Part shown: positions 34,641 to 41,636 of the stretch, piece by piece
Layout: each line of letters opens with the position of its first letter
How positions within the stretch are numbered: position 1 is the first letter of the stretch
Source: Mariniflexile gromovii
GTDB lineage: Bacteria > Bacteroidota > Bacteroidia > Flavobacteriales > Flavobacteriaceae
Reading direction: 5' to 3'
DNA: 64,000 bases
Assembly (NCBI RefSeq): GCF_017814435.1
Contig: NZ_JAGJCB010000001.1
Location: 1 to 64,000, forward strand
Program-made: the position numbers and the translations under genes
The notes under the pieces: generated by a model
Told to the model about the DNA's origin: nothing
Databases searched by the model: none
Seen by the model: the letters and a program-made list of their open reading frames with translations, nothing else

Positions 34641-35282
34641 ATGGGTAAAATTGCTCAAGGTATTTTAGGAGGGCTTTCAGGTAAGGTTGGAAACATTATC
34701 GGTGGAAGCTGGAAAGGGATTGACTACATTAGAATTAAACCTTCAAGTGTAGCAAATCCAAGAACTGTAGGACAGGTAAATCAAAGAACGAAGTTTACCG
34801 CTACTTTAGAATTTATTCAAGCTATTAAACCTTTTATCCAGAAAGGATATAAGTTTTTAGCTGTGAAGAAAACTGCATTTAATGCGGCGATGTCGTACGT
34901 GCTAAACAATGCGATTACAGGGATTGAACCCAACTTTGAGGTTGATTATGCAAACGCCCTGGTGAGTAGAGGAGGTTTGTCTGGTGCTTTAAACCCAACT
35001 GTAGACCTTGCTGTTGCGGGTGAAGTCACTTTCAATTGGGACGACAACTCTGCCGAGGGTAATGCCAATGTTACGGATAGAGCGATGGTGCTTGTTTATA
35101 ATCCTTCAAAAAAGGAATCTATGTCCGGTACTGAAGGAGCTGCAAGAACAGTTGGAACGCAAACTGTGCCAATCCCAACGACTTACGTAGGCGATACTGT
35201 AGAGCTATTTATGGCATTTATAGCAGCTGATGGTAGTCAGTTATCGAATAGCACTTATTTAGGCTCTGGAATAGCTAATTAA
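34641..35282 (+). CDS. DUF6266 family protein
   Basis: 213 aa, starting MGKIAQGILGGLSGKVGNII, the conserved opening of DUF6266 proteins in Bacteroidota. No signal peptide. The N-terminal segment NPRTVGQVNQRTKFTATLEF is basic; the C-terminal half is predicted beta-rich (VTFNWDDNSAEGN, TYVGDTVELFMAFIAADG). The function of the family is unknown. It is a single gene with its own terminator, the last cargo before the right-end att site of element 1. Confidence 0.85.
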   Translation: MGKIAQGILGGLSGKVGNIIGGSWKGIDYIRIKPSSVANPRTVGQVNQRTKFTATLEFIQAIKPFIQKGYKFLAVKKTAFNAAMSYVLNNAITGIEPNFEVDYANALVSRGGLSGALNPTVDLAVAGEVTFNWDDNSAEGNANVTDRAMVLVYNPSKKESMSGTEGAARTVGTQTVPIPTTYVGDTVELFMAFIAADGSQLSNSTYLGSGIAN

Positions 35283-35303
35283 GGCTTGGTGTTTTATGTT
35301 TGG

Positions 35304-35332
35304 AAACCGCTCAAATTGAGCGGTTTTTTTTA
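35304..35332 (+). terminator. Rho-independent terminator after the DUF6266 gene
   Basis: AAACCGCTCAA pairs perfectly with TTGAGCGGTTT and a run of Ts follows. Confidence 0.9.
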
Positions 35333-35413
35333 TGCTATATTCGTTCTTATAGCAATTATAGTTTTGTTTTTAGTTGTTGCAAATATTCCCTTTTTTATCA
35401 ATTTTTGTATCCT

Positions 35414-35428
35414 ATTTGTTGCCCAAAT
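35414..35428. repeat. Right-end copy of the integrase arm-type 15-mer
   Basis: ATTTGTTGCCCAAAT is identical to 8481-8495 near the left end of element 1. It lies 50 bp inside the right att site. Shared subterminal motifs of this kind are expected for tyrosine-recombinase arm sites. Confidence 0.5.
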
Positions 35429-35463
35429 GCTGTAACCTCAATGGATTCAAGGGTAGTTAGATA

Positions 35464-35480
35464 TTGTATCGGGAAATAAT
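35464..35480 (+). repeat. att site 2 (right end of element 1)
   Basis: TGTATCGGGAAATAAT (35465-35480) differs from the mnmE copy at two of 16 positions. It follows the last cargo gene of element 1. Confidence 0.7.
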
Positions 35481-35577
35481 CCGCCATTATTTAAAGAATA
35501 CCGAAAACACACTAAACCGCTATAAAGCTCTTTAATTAGGTATTCAACTTTAGTAAACAACGCAATACTTACGTTTT

Positions 35578-35757
35578 ATGAATGATAAAAATCAAGCGAA
35601 AATAAAATTAACACAGGAACGAAGAGAAGAGTTGTTAAAATTATTAAAAGCACCAACAGAGATTTATATCGAAGTTTCTCCTTCTAAGGAATCAAACTTG
35701 CAATTCAGGGAATTAATAGAAAAAGGATTCAAAAAGAGTAAAACCCGGAAACCCTAA
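35578..35757 (+). CDS. 59-aa small protein, paralogue A
   Basis: 59 aa from the ATG at 35578. It is basic, and shares with the next small gene the segments LTxxRREEL, LL at 20-23, PxEI at 26-29 and SNxQFRExI at 39-47. Both are exactly 59 residues. I do not recognise the family. Two independent reading frames keeping the same length and motifs supports real coding. They are the only genes between the second and third att-like sites. Confidence 0.65.
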   Translation: MNDKNQAKIKLTQERREELLKLLKAPTEIYIEVSPSKESNLQFRELIEKGFKKSKTRKP

Positions 35758-35819
35758 ATTAGAGCTAAAATTTAAACTTGACTTCTAACTAAGATAATTA
35801 CATATTACATTCACATTTT

Positions 35820-35999
35820 ATGAAAGACAAAAAAACATCAAGAGGCAAATTAACACCGACGAGAAGAGAAGAGTTATCATTACTCTTAACGTTGCCGAGG
35901 GAGATTTGTAAAAAAGTACAGCCATCCATGAAATCCAACATGCAATTCAGGGAGATGATACTAAAAGCGGATTTGGAGGCGGAAACGCCCAAGACTTAA
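35820..35999 (+). CDS. 59-aa small protein, paralogue B
   Basis: 59 aa, starting MKDKKTSRGKLTPTRREELS and containing SNMQFREMILKAD. It aligns with paralogue A without gaps, sharing roughly a third to two-fifths of positions including RREEL and QFRE. No membrane segment. The likely structure is a short helical bundle with a basic N-terminus, consistent with binding nucleic acid or a protein partner, but this is a guess. Confidence 0.65.
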   Translation: MKDKKTSRGKLTPTRREELSLLLTLPREICKKVQPSMKSNMQFREMILKADLEAETPKT

Positions 36000-36160
36000 G
36001 CCGAACCAACTAAATCAAACCCTTGTATAAAAATATTATTTTGTTATTTCTTAAGTGAAAATTCTGAAAATAGTTATTAATTTAATTTAAATCGGCTAAG
36101 TTTTAGAATTAATTATGGACCTAAAATTACAACTAACCGATATTTAGATTAAGTTGTATT

Positions 36161-36178
36161 CTGTATCGGGAAGTAATT
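36161..36178 (+). repeat. att site 3
   Basis: TGTATCGGGAAGTAAT (36163-36178) differs from the mnmE copy at one of 16 positions. Together with site 2 it brackets a roughly 700-bp segment, and it is the left border of the metal-resistance region. Confidence 0.7.
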
Positions 36179-36364
36179 AAATTTAATTAGCACAATTTGA
36201 AAGATTTATTTTGCTAATCTCTATTATTTAAAGCTGTAATTGACTACTTATTAAAATTTATAAATTTTTTAAAGTTCAAAGTATCTTTATTTGAATGACT
36301 TTAAATTAACCTGGAAATAAGTATCATTCATTTTTAAAATTGATTAAAAATTTTAACATACTTG

Positions 36365-36395
36365 TTTGACTTTTAATGTTTAAACAATACTTTTG
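36365..36395 (+). promoter_or_regulatory. Promoter of the Crp/Fnr gene
   Basis: TTTG (36365-36368) and TACTTTTG (36388-36395), separated by 19 bp, match the Bacteroidota -33/-7 consensus. The -7 box lies 27 bp before the ATG. Confidence 0.7.
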
Positions 36396-36422
36396 TTGTA
36401 GTCATTCTGTAAAGTTTAACTT

Positions 36423-36965
36423 ATGAATCTATTAAGGGGTTTATTATCTAAAATTATAGAAGAAAATGCTTTTGAAAAAAGTGTTCATCTTAAAAAAAAT
36501 GAATATTTAAAAATTGCTGGAAGTTCAGATACCAATTTGTATTATGTGGAAGAAGGTGCTTTATCTGTTTATTCAGTAGACAAGTTTGAGGAGCACATAG
36601 TTTGTATTGGCTATAAGAAATATAATGATTTGGTCTTAGATCTAGAAAGTTTTATTACTGAAAAATCAACGGATTATTATATACAAGCCATAAAGAAATC
36701 CGAGGTGAAGGCTATAAGCAAGAAAAGAATAACTTTACTTTTGGAACAATACCCTCATTTAAATAAGGAATGGAGTGAGTTTCTTGAAAAAATAATCCTC
36801 ATTATGTACGATAGAGTACGAGAAATATTTACATCCACTCCAGACGAACGCTATTTTAATGCTTTAAAGGAAAACCCTCATTTGTTTCAGGAAATTCCAT
36901 CAAAATATATTGCTTCTTATTTGAGAATGACACCTGAAACTTTATCCAGGATAAAAAAGTATTAA
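36423..36965 (+). CDS. Crp/Fnr-family transcriptional regulator
   Basis: 180 aa, a little shorter than usual. An N-terminal cyclic-nucleotide-binding-like beta-barrel (about 20-110, LKKNEYLKIAGSSDTNLYYVEEG) leads into a long helix and a C-terminal HTH (PSKYIASYLRMTPETLSRIKKY). No Fe-S cysteine cluster is seen, so it is not a classical Fnr oxygen sensor. It may act on the palindrome at 37735 ahead of the cytochrome gene. The protein ends right after the recognition helix. Confidence 0.85.
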   Translation: MNLLRGLLSKIIEENAFEKSVHLKKNEYLKIAGSSDTNLYYVEEGALSVYSVDKFEEHIVCIGYKKYNDLVLDLESFITEKSTDYYIQAIKKSEVKAISKKRITLLLEQYPHLNKEWSEFLEKIILIMYDRVREIFTSTPDERYFNALKENPHLFQEIPSKYIASYLRMTPETLSRIKKY

Positions 36966-37080
36966 AATTATATCTTCTACCATTCCGCACCAATTTTAAT
37001 GCTGTAAACATTAAGTTTTTTTAATAAATCTAAATTCTTGATTTCAATCAAGGTTTAGGTAAATACAAGTGCTGATATTT

Positions 37081-37307
37081 GTCAAAAAAAGCAATGAATA
37101 TCAATTAAATTATTTAATTAATGATTTAGTTGAAATCATTAGAAGCAATTTAAACCGTGCTGAAGAACTGAAAAAAATTCCTTTGAGGGATCTTGCTATA
37201 TAGCATCATCATCTTCCTGGACTGTTTTAAAATGCATAGAACATCTGAATTTTTATGGAAGTAACTATTTGCCGGAAATAGAGAAAAGTAAAGCACAACA
37301 CAATTAA
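37081..37307 (+). pseudogene. Broken DinB-family protein
   Basis: One frame reads EIIRSNLNRAEELKKIPLRD before a stop at 37201. Another frame continues SWTVLKCIEHLNFYGSNYLP from about 37211 to a stop at 37307. These match consecutive parts of flavobacterial DinB-like proteins, whose WxxxxxIEHLN motif contributes a metal-binding histidine. The gene is frameshifted and lacks its C-terminal half, so it is a remnant. Confidence 0.6.
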
Positions 37308-37337
37308 TAAAACTAGTATAATTTAAAAAGTTAAAAA

Positions 37338-37646
37338 ATGGCAGCATATTGTTTATTTGACATCATTGAAATTCATAATGAAGAAGCAATGAATACCTAT
37401 CGAAACAACGTAATCGATGTTGTAGGTAAGTTTAAGGGAAAATACATTGTAATTGGCAATGGCACTGTAAAGGAAGGTTCATATAAGCCCGTATACCCCG
37501 TGATGATAGAATTTCCTTCTTTAGATTTGGCTGAGGCTTGGTACAATTCTAAAGAGTATAGTAAGCTTAAAGAATTACGACTAGCAGCTGTTACTTCCAA
37601 TGCTATTTTCTTTGACGGTTTTGTACCCAACCATGAAACGTATTAA
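37338..37646 (+). CDS. DUF1330 family protein
   Basis: 102 aa with a dimeric ferredoxin-like alpha/beta-barrel fold. The motif VMIEFPSLDLAEAWYNSKEY is the DUF1330 signature. Family function is unknown; members are small cytoplasmic proteins related to monooxygenase-like folds. It is probably a single gene. Confidence 0.88.
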   Translation: MAAYCLFDIIEIHNEEAMNTYRNNVIDVVGKFKGKYIVIGNGTVKEGSYKPVYPVMIEFPSLDLAEAWYNSKEYSKLKELRLAAVTSNAIFFDGFVPNHETY

Positions 37647-37734
37647 TTACAGGAAATCCAAAATCAAGTAAATAGAATGGCTTTTAAATATGTTAAACTA
37701 TGTTAAAATTTATTAATAATCTGTAACAGAATAT

Positions 37735-37750
37735 TATGACAGTAGTCATA
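37735..37750. promoter_or_regulatory. Palindrome upstream of the cytochrome lipoprotein gene
   Basis: TATGACAGTAGTCATA has perfect 6-bp arms around 4 bases, the size and symmetry of a Crp/Fnr operator. It lies 48 bp before the cytochrome gene start and about 0.8 kb from the Crp/Fnr regulator gene. Confidence 0.45.
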
Positions 37751-37797
37751 GGGTAGTTCAAAAATCAATTAATCAAAAATCAAAAACGAACAGAATT

Positions 37798-38373
37798 ATG
37801 AAAACACACATTTTTAAATTTGCAACAATTGCAGCTGTATTAATGCTAATTGGCTGTAATAATTCCAAAGAAGAGAAACAAGATTACCAAAACAAAGAAT
37901 CAATTCAAAATCAAATTGAAAGGGGTAAAAATTTAGTTGACGTTATTGGCTGTAACGATTGCCATTCTCCAAAAGTTATGACGGAAAGAGGTCCAATTCC
38001 TGACCCCAATAGGTTGTTGTCTGGACATGACTCAAATGAAGTTTTACCTTCGTTTGATCCTGAGGCAGTGAAAGGATATGTATTATTTAATATGAATAGT
38101 ACCGCCGTAGTAGGGCCTTGGGGAACTTCTTTTGCTGGAAATTTAACACCTGATGATACAGGTATTGGAACCTGGACAGAGGCTCAATTTTTAAAAGCCA
38201 TGAAGGAAGGGAAATACAAAGGTCTTGAGGGGAGTAGACAATTATTGCCACCTATGCCCTGGCCAGCGTATTCTAATATGCCAGATGAGGACATAAAAGC
38301 CATTTTTGCCTATTTGAAAAGCATTAAACCGGTTGAAAATATAGTGCCTCAACCTGTCCCACCAATACAATAA
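37798..38373 (+). CDS. c-type cytochrome lipoprotein
   Basis: 191 aa. Signal peptide with lipobox LIGCNNS. One haem-attachment motif CNDCH follows about residue 52, and a C-terminal methionine ligand is likely in PPMPWPAYSNMPD. The arrangement matches single-haem cytochromes c used as electron carriers or as part of periplasmic dehydrogenases. It is tethered to the membrane facing the periplasm. Regulation by the nearby Crp/Fnr protein is suggested by the palindrome upstream. Confidence 0.88.
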   Translation: MKTHIFKFATIAAVLMLIGCNNSKEEKQDYQNKESIQNQIERGKNLVDVIGCNDCHSPKVMTERGPIPDPNRLLSGHDSNEVLPSFDPEAVKGYVLFNMNSTAVVGPWGTSFAGNLTPDDTGIGTWTEAQFLKAMKEGKYKGLEGSRQLLPPMPWPAYSNMPDEDIKAIFAYLKSIKPVENIVPQPVPPIQ

Positions 38374-38489
38374 AGATATAGTCATTTTTTACGGTTTTAT
38401 TCAACATCATTCGTGGTGCAGAGTGAACTATGCCCTTAAAAAACCAAAAAACAGACGTGTTGAGTTTAAAATAATTTAAAATAACAAAA

Positions 38490-39674
38490 ATGAATTTACA
38501 AAAAATGAAAAAACGTTTAACAATTATAGTCTTGATGGGAACAAGCATTTTGTTTTCCCAACAATCAAAACCATCTGTATTAGGAAATATAGATTTTTTT
38601 TCACTGATAGAATCGGCTCCTGAGTTAAAATCAACAACAGAAGCTGCATTTGAATATGCTTGTAATAATAATATTAACTGTCAAGGTGATTCTCAATTAG
38701 AGTTACAATATGAAAAATTTAAGAAAAAGATGGAGAATTATACTAATCAATTGGCATCATCAATACAACATAAGACCCAAAGTTTTTATGGTAATAAAAA
38801 CCATGACGAAATATTTAATGACACAAAAAATCAAGTAAACCAAAATGAATTGATAAAGCAAATGGGTGGAGTAGATAGAATAAGTCAAATGAGTGAAAAG
38901 GAGAGAGAAGAGGTAGCTAAAAGAGAACTTGCCAAAAACACTTCAACGCTGTCATTTAGCCCTTTTTCTGAAGAAGAAATGCAACGTATGATGAATGACC
39001 CAGAATATGCCAAGCAAATGGCATCGAAGTATAATAACATGATCGAAAAGCAGAAAGCAGACATGGTTATGAATCAACTTGAAAAAAAAGACATTTATGT
39101 ATCTAATGAAGAATTTGAAAATAGTTTAAAAAAACGGCAAGTGTACAAAAACACAATGGATATAAATCTGTTTGTAGCTGAGACTACAAAGCAATTAATA
39201 AATGCCTTTGAAAATTATAGCTTTAAAATCAAAGAATTTAAAAACACAAATGGAAATCATGATGAGCTAGAGCTTAGTTATGCCAAAGAACATGCTAAAA
39301 TCCCTTTAGTGGTAATGGGAGAGGGTAGAGAACCAGACCCCAAAATGGAAAGAGAATTAAAATTGAATTATGCTTTAAAACATAAAAAAAGAGCAGCTTT
39401 GGAACTTGCACAATTACATGCAGAGCATAAAAATTTAATATCGGTTATTAATAAAACTATTTCGGATTACTATGACTTTTTAGATAAGAATGAGTACCGT
39501 GTAAATGGAAAAATGAATAACATTATTGATGGTACCAATACAGAATTGTCACTTGCTCAACTAGAAATGAGTATAGGGGAAACAATTGGCAAAGTTGCAG
39601 AAATCTGTTATCATGAAGTTTCTAGCGCTTCAGATTATGAACAAGTGTATCAAATAATATTAAACACGAAATAA
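38490..39674 (+). CDS. Exported protein of unknown function
   Basis: 394 aa. Signal peptide about 1-25 ending LFSQQS (the ATG at residue 6, 38505, is an alternative start). The mature part is highly charged and largely helical, with long heptad-like stretches (EKEREEVAKRELAKN; KQMASKYNNMIEKQKADMV). It has two cysteines close together (ACNNNINC). I recognise no family. The outer-membrane beta-barrel gene follows after 35 bp, so both may act in the envelope. Confidence 0.75.
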   Translation: MNLQKMKKRLTIIVLMGTSILFSQQSKPSVLGNIDFFSLIESAPELKSTTEAAFEYACNNNINCQGDSQLELQYEKFKKKMENYTNQLASSIQHKTQSFYGNKNHDEIFNDTKNQVNQNELIKQMGGVDRISQMSEKEREEVAKRELAKNTSTLSFSPFSEEEMQRMMNDPEYAKQMASKYNNMIEKQKADMVMNQLEKKDIYVSNEEFENSLKKRQVYKNTMDINLFVAETTKQLINAFENYSFKIKEFKNTNGNHDELELSYAKEHAKIPLVVMGEGREPDPKMERELKLNYALKHKKRAALELAQLHAEHKNLISVINKTISDYYDFLDKNEYRVNGKMNNIIDGTNTELSLAQLEMSIGETIGKVAEICYHEVSSASDYEQVYQIILNTK

Positions 39675-39709
39675 ATATTTTTTTCAATCATCAATTAAGA
39701 TTTTTTATC

Positions 39710-40408
39710 ATGAAGCATAAAATTATTAAAAACGGATTCATTGTAGCTGTGCTATTCTTGTCTAGCATTTCATTAAAGGCCCAAATTAAATATGGTGCCC
39801 AAATACATGGGCAGTTGAATACGGCATCATTTACAGCCGAAACAAGCCCTCTACCTGATAAAGATTGGAAATTTGGTTATGGCGGAGGTTTCTTTGTTGA
39901 AATTCCTATTTCTAGCGCATTTAGTTTAAAACCATCTTTAAATTATCTTCAAAAAGGTGTTAAGACAACTGAAAAACGGCCTGGAGGAGAGGGAGGTGGT
40001 ACATTTACTCAGAAGACACGTATAAATCTTGATTATATAGAAGTGCCAATATTAGCTATTTATAATTTGGACAATAACCAAAGTAAATGGTATGTTGGAG
40101 TCGGTCCGTCATTTGGTTATGGAATTTCTGGAAATGCAGAAGTTTTTGATACCATGCAAGTAGGTCCTCAAACTAATACGGAATTTTTTAAAGTAAAAAC
40201 ATTTAAAGATGTTGAAGATGGGGGTATGGGGTTCAAACGTTTTGATTTTGGGCTTAATGCTATTGTAGGAATTCATTTTTTAGAAAAAGGGATGGTACAA
40301 TTAGGGTACATTCATGGCTTATCTAATATTGCCAATAAAGATGATTTTGAAGGGAATAAATATAATAATAGAAGCATCCTGTTATCTTTAGGTTATCAGT
40401 TTAAATAA
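39710..40408 (+). CDS. PorT-like outer-membrane beta-barrel protein
   Basis: 232 aa. Signal peptide ends LKAQ. The mature sequence has alternating amphipathic strands typical of the outer-membrane beta-barrel family OMP_b-brl_2 (PSLNYLQKGVKT; LDYIEVPILAIYNL; WYVGVGPSFGYGI; LGYQFK at the C-terminus). Aromatic C-terminal residues fit BAM-dependent insertion. Cargo or function unknown. Confidence 0.87.
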   Translation: MKHKIIKNGFIVAVLFLSSISLKAQIKYGAQIHGQLNTASFTAETSPLPDKDWKFGYGGGFFVEIPISSAFSLKPSLNYLQKGVKTTEKRPGGEGGGTFTQKTRINLDYIEVPILAIYNLDNNQSKWYVGVGPSFGYGISGNAEVFDTMQVGPQTNTEFFKVKTFKDVEDGGMGFKRFDFGLNAIVGIHFLEKGMVQLGYIHGLSNIANKDDFEGNKYNNRSILLSLGYQFK

Positions 40409-40729
40409 GAGGTTTATGTTTTGTTCATTTTAGCATCATTATTTTATTTCAATGTAATTTGGAAGGTGGCTGGATTCTTCAAGGTTAAGCAACAAACAGA
40501 ATCTTGTGAAAAAGTTTTCATTCTTGATAATGGGCATACAAGAGATATACATAACCCACAGTATAAAAATAGATTCACTTCGTAGCGTTCGAAGACACTA
40601 AAGACGTTACAGATAGTTTTAAATCACTATAAAGTTTAAAGTTCATTCTGCAAATCCTGTTGCCGCTGAACAAATAAGGGCTTTTGAATACTTACATATA
40701 TCATTTAAATAAAGTGGAGTAAACTTGGC
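40409..40729. other. Intergenic stretch without recognised gene
   Basis: About 320 bp. I see no conserved protein or clear RNA. It probably holds the decayed upstream part of the methylase remnant that follows. Confidence 0.4.
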
Positions 40730-41062
40730 ATGCAAAAAAATATTCAAATAGACTTTAGAAAGTTTAATGAATTAAATTTTCAAAAAGATAATATAAATGA
40801 TTATTCAACAAAACTCGAAAACAGGAGTGAGTTAAACTTTTCAGACTTTATAAAAGAACTTAATAAAGCCATTAAAACAGCAGGCGCTACGCCACTTACC
40901 AAAAAAGATGAGTTTGAGTGGTTAGAGCTTTTTGAAGACAACAAGAAAAAAGCCCAAGCCCTACAAACCCAAATAACCCAAACCGAAAAAGCAATAGACA
41001 AAATGGTTTATGATTTATATGGTTTAACCGATGAGGAAATTGCTAAAGTAGAGCAATCATAA
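40730..41062 (+). pseudogene. C-terminal remnant of a DNA methylase/type IIG restriction enzyme
   Basis: 110 aa. The sequence from about residue 35, LNFSDFIKELNKAIK, through LTKKDEFEWLELFEDNK to the end, IDKMVYDLYGLTDEEIAKVE, closely resembles the extreme C-terminus of large Eco57I-like N6-methylases. The catalytic and most recognition domains are missing, so this is a leftover of a lost restriction system. It still starts with ATG, so the fragment could be translated. Confidence 0.75.
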
Positions 41063-41142
41063 TTTTAACAATGTATATTTGACTTGTTATAAAATTTTTT
41101 GCAACAGCATTGCATTAAATAATTTATATCTTTGTTTTCGTA

Positions 41143-41538
41143 ATGAAATTAATCATATCCATATCATTGTCAATATTATTTATGCTTCAGGCAATTTTGC
41201 CTAGTATGGATATGGGTTGCGAGTTCCAAAAGATTACAGCAATCTATTCACATTATCAAGAACACAAAAGCTTTGATGGGGATTCGTTTTTTGAGTTTAT
41301 TATGGAAGATTATGTTCTGGGTGAAGAAGGTTCAAAAGAGCATCATGAAGACTCAAATCATCATGAAGCACCTCTTCATAATTCCCACCAATGCAGCCAT
41401 ATAGCGTATTTCATAACGTATCAGTCACAGTTTGTTTTAGAAAATTTTAATTTTAGCGAAAACATACGTTTCGATTATTATAATGCCTTTTTTTCTTCGG
41501 CATATTTAGATACTTTATTTCAACCACCTCGGGTTTAA
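41143..41538 (+). CDS. Histidine-rich secreted protein upstream of the RND pump
   Basis: 131 aa. A signal peptide (about 1-20) is followed by a mature region with a His/Glu/Asp-rich patch (KEHHEDSNHHEAPLHNSHQC, about 66-85), a likely metal-binding tract. Unrecognised family, but such proteins commonly begin flavobacterial Czc/Cus operons. Position 99 bp before the RND gene suggests metal sensing or periplasmic binding. Confidence 0.75.
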   Translation: MKLIISISLSILFMLQAILPSMDMGCEFQKITAIYSHYQEHKSFDGDSFFEFIMEDYVLGEEGSKEHHEDSNHHEAPLHNSHQCSHIAYFITYQSQFVLENFNFSENIRFDYYNAFFSSAYLDTLFQPPRV

Positions 41539-41547
41539 AAATAGCTG

Positions 41548-41569
41548 TTCTCAATAATTGTTTTGAGAA
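41548..41569. terminator. Hairpin between the His-rich gene and the RND gene
   Basis: TTCTCAA and TTGAGAA form a 7-bp stem with an 8-base loop, followed by an A-rich rather than T-rich tract. It may attenuate read-through into the pump gene. Confidence 0.35.
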
Positions 41570-41636
41570 TAAAAAATACAAGCCTTAACATTCCATAAGG
41601 CAAAACTGTTTTTTAAATATTTTTAAATCATTTTAT

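Larger units (their letters stand above)
8366..35480. mobile_element. Integrative element 1 inserted at mnmE (defence and resistance island)
   Basis: The 27-kb segment is bounded by att-like direct repeats at 8351 and 35465. It carries an excisionase-like gene and tyrosine recombinase at the left end, then HTH, primase-like and DUF3987 genes, then defence, antibiotic-resistance and detoxification cargo. A 15-mer, ATTTGTTGCCCAAAT, is found near both ends (8481-8495 and 35414-35428). No relaxase, coupling protein or type IV secretion gene is visible, so it would need help to transfer. Confidence 0.7.
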
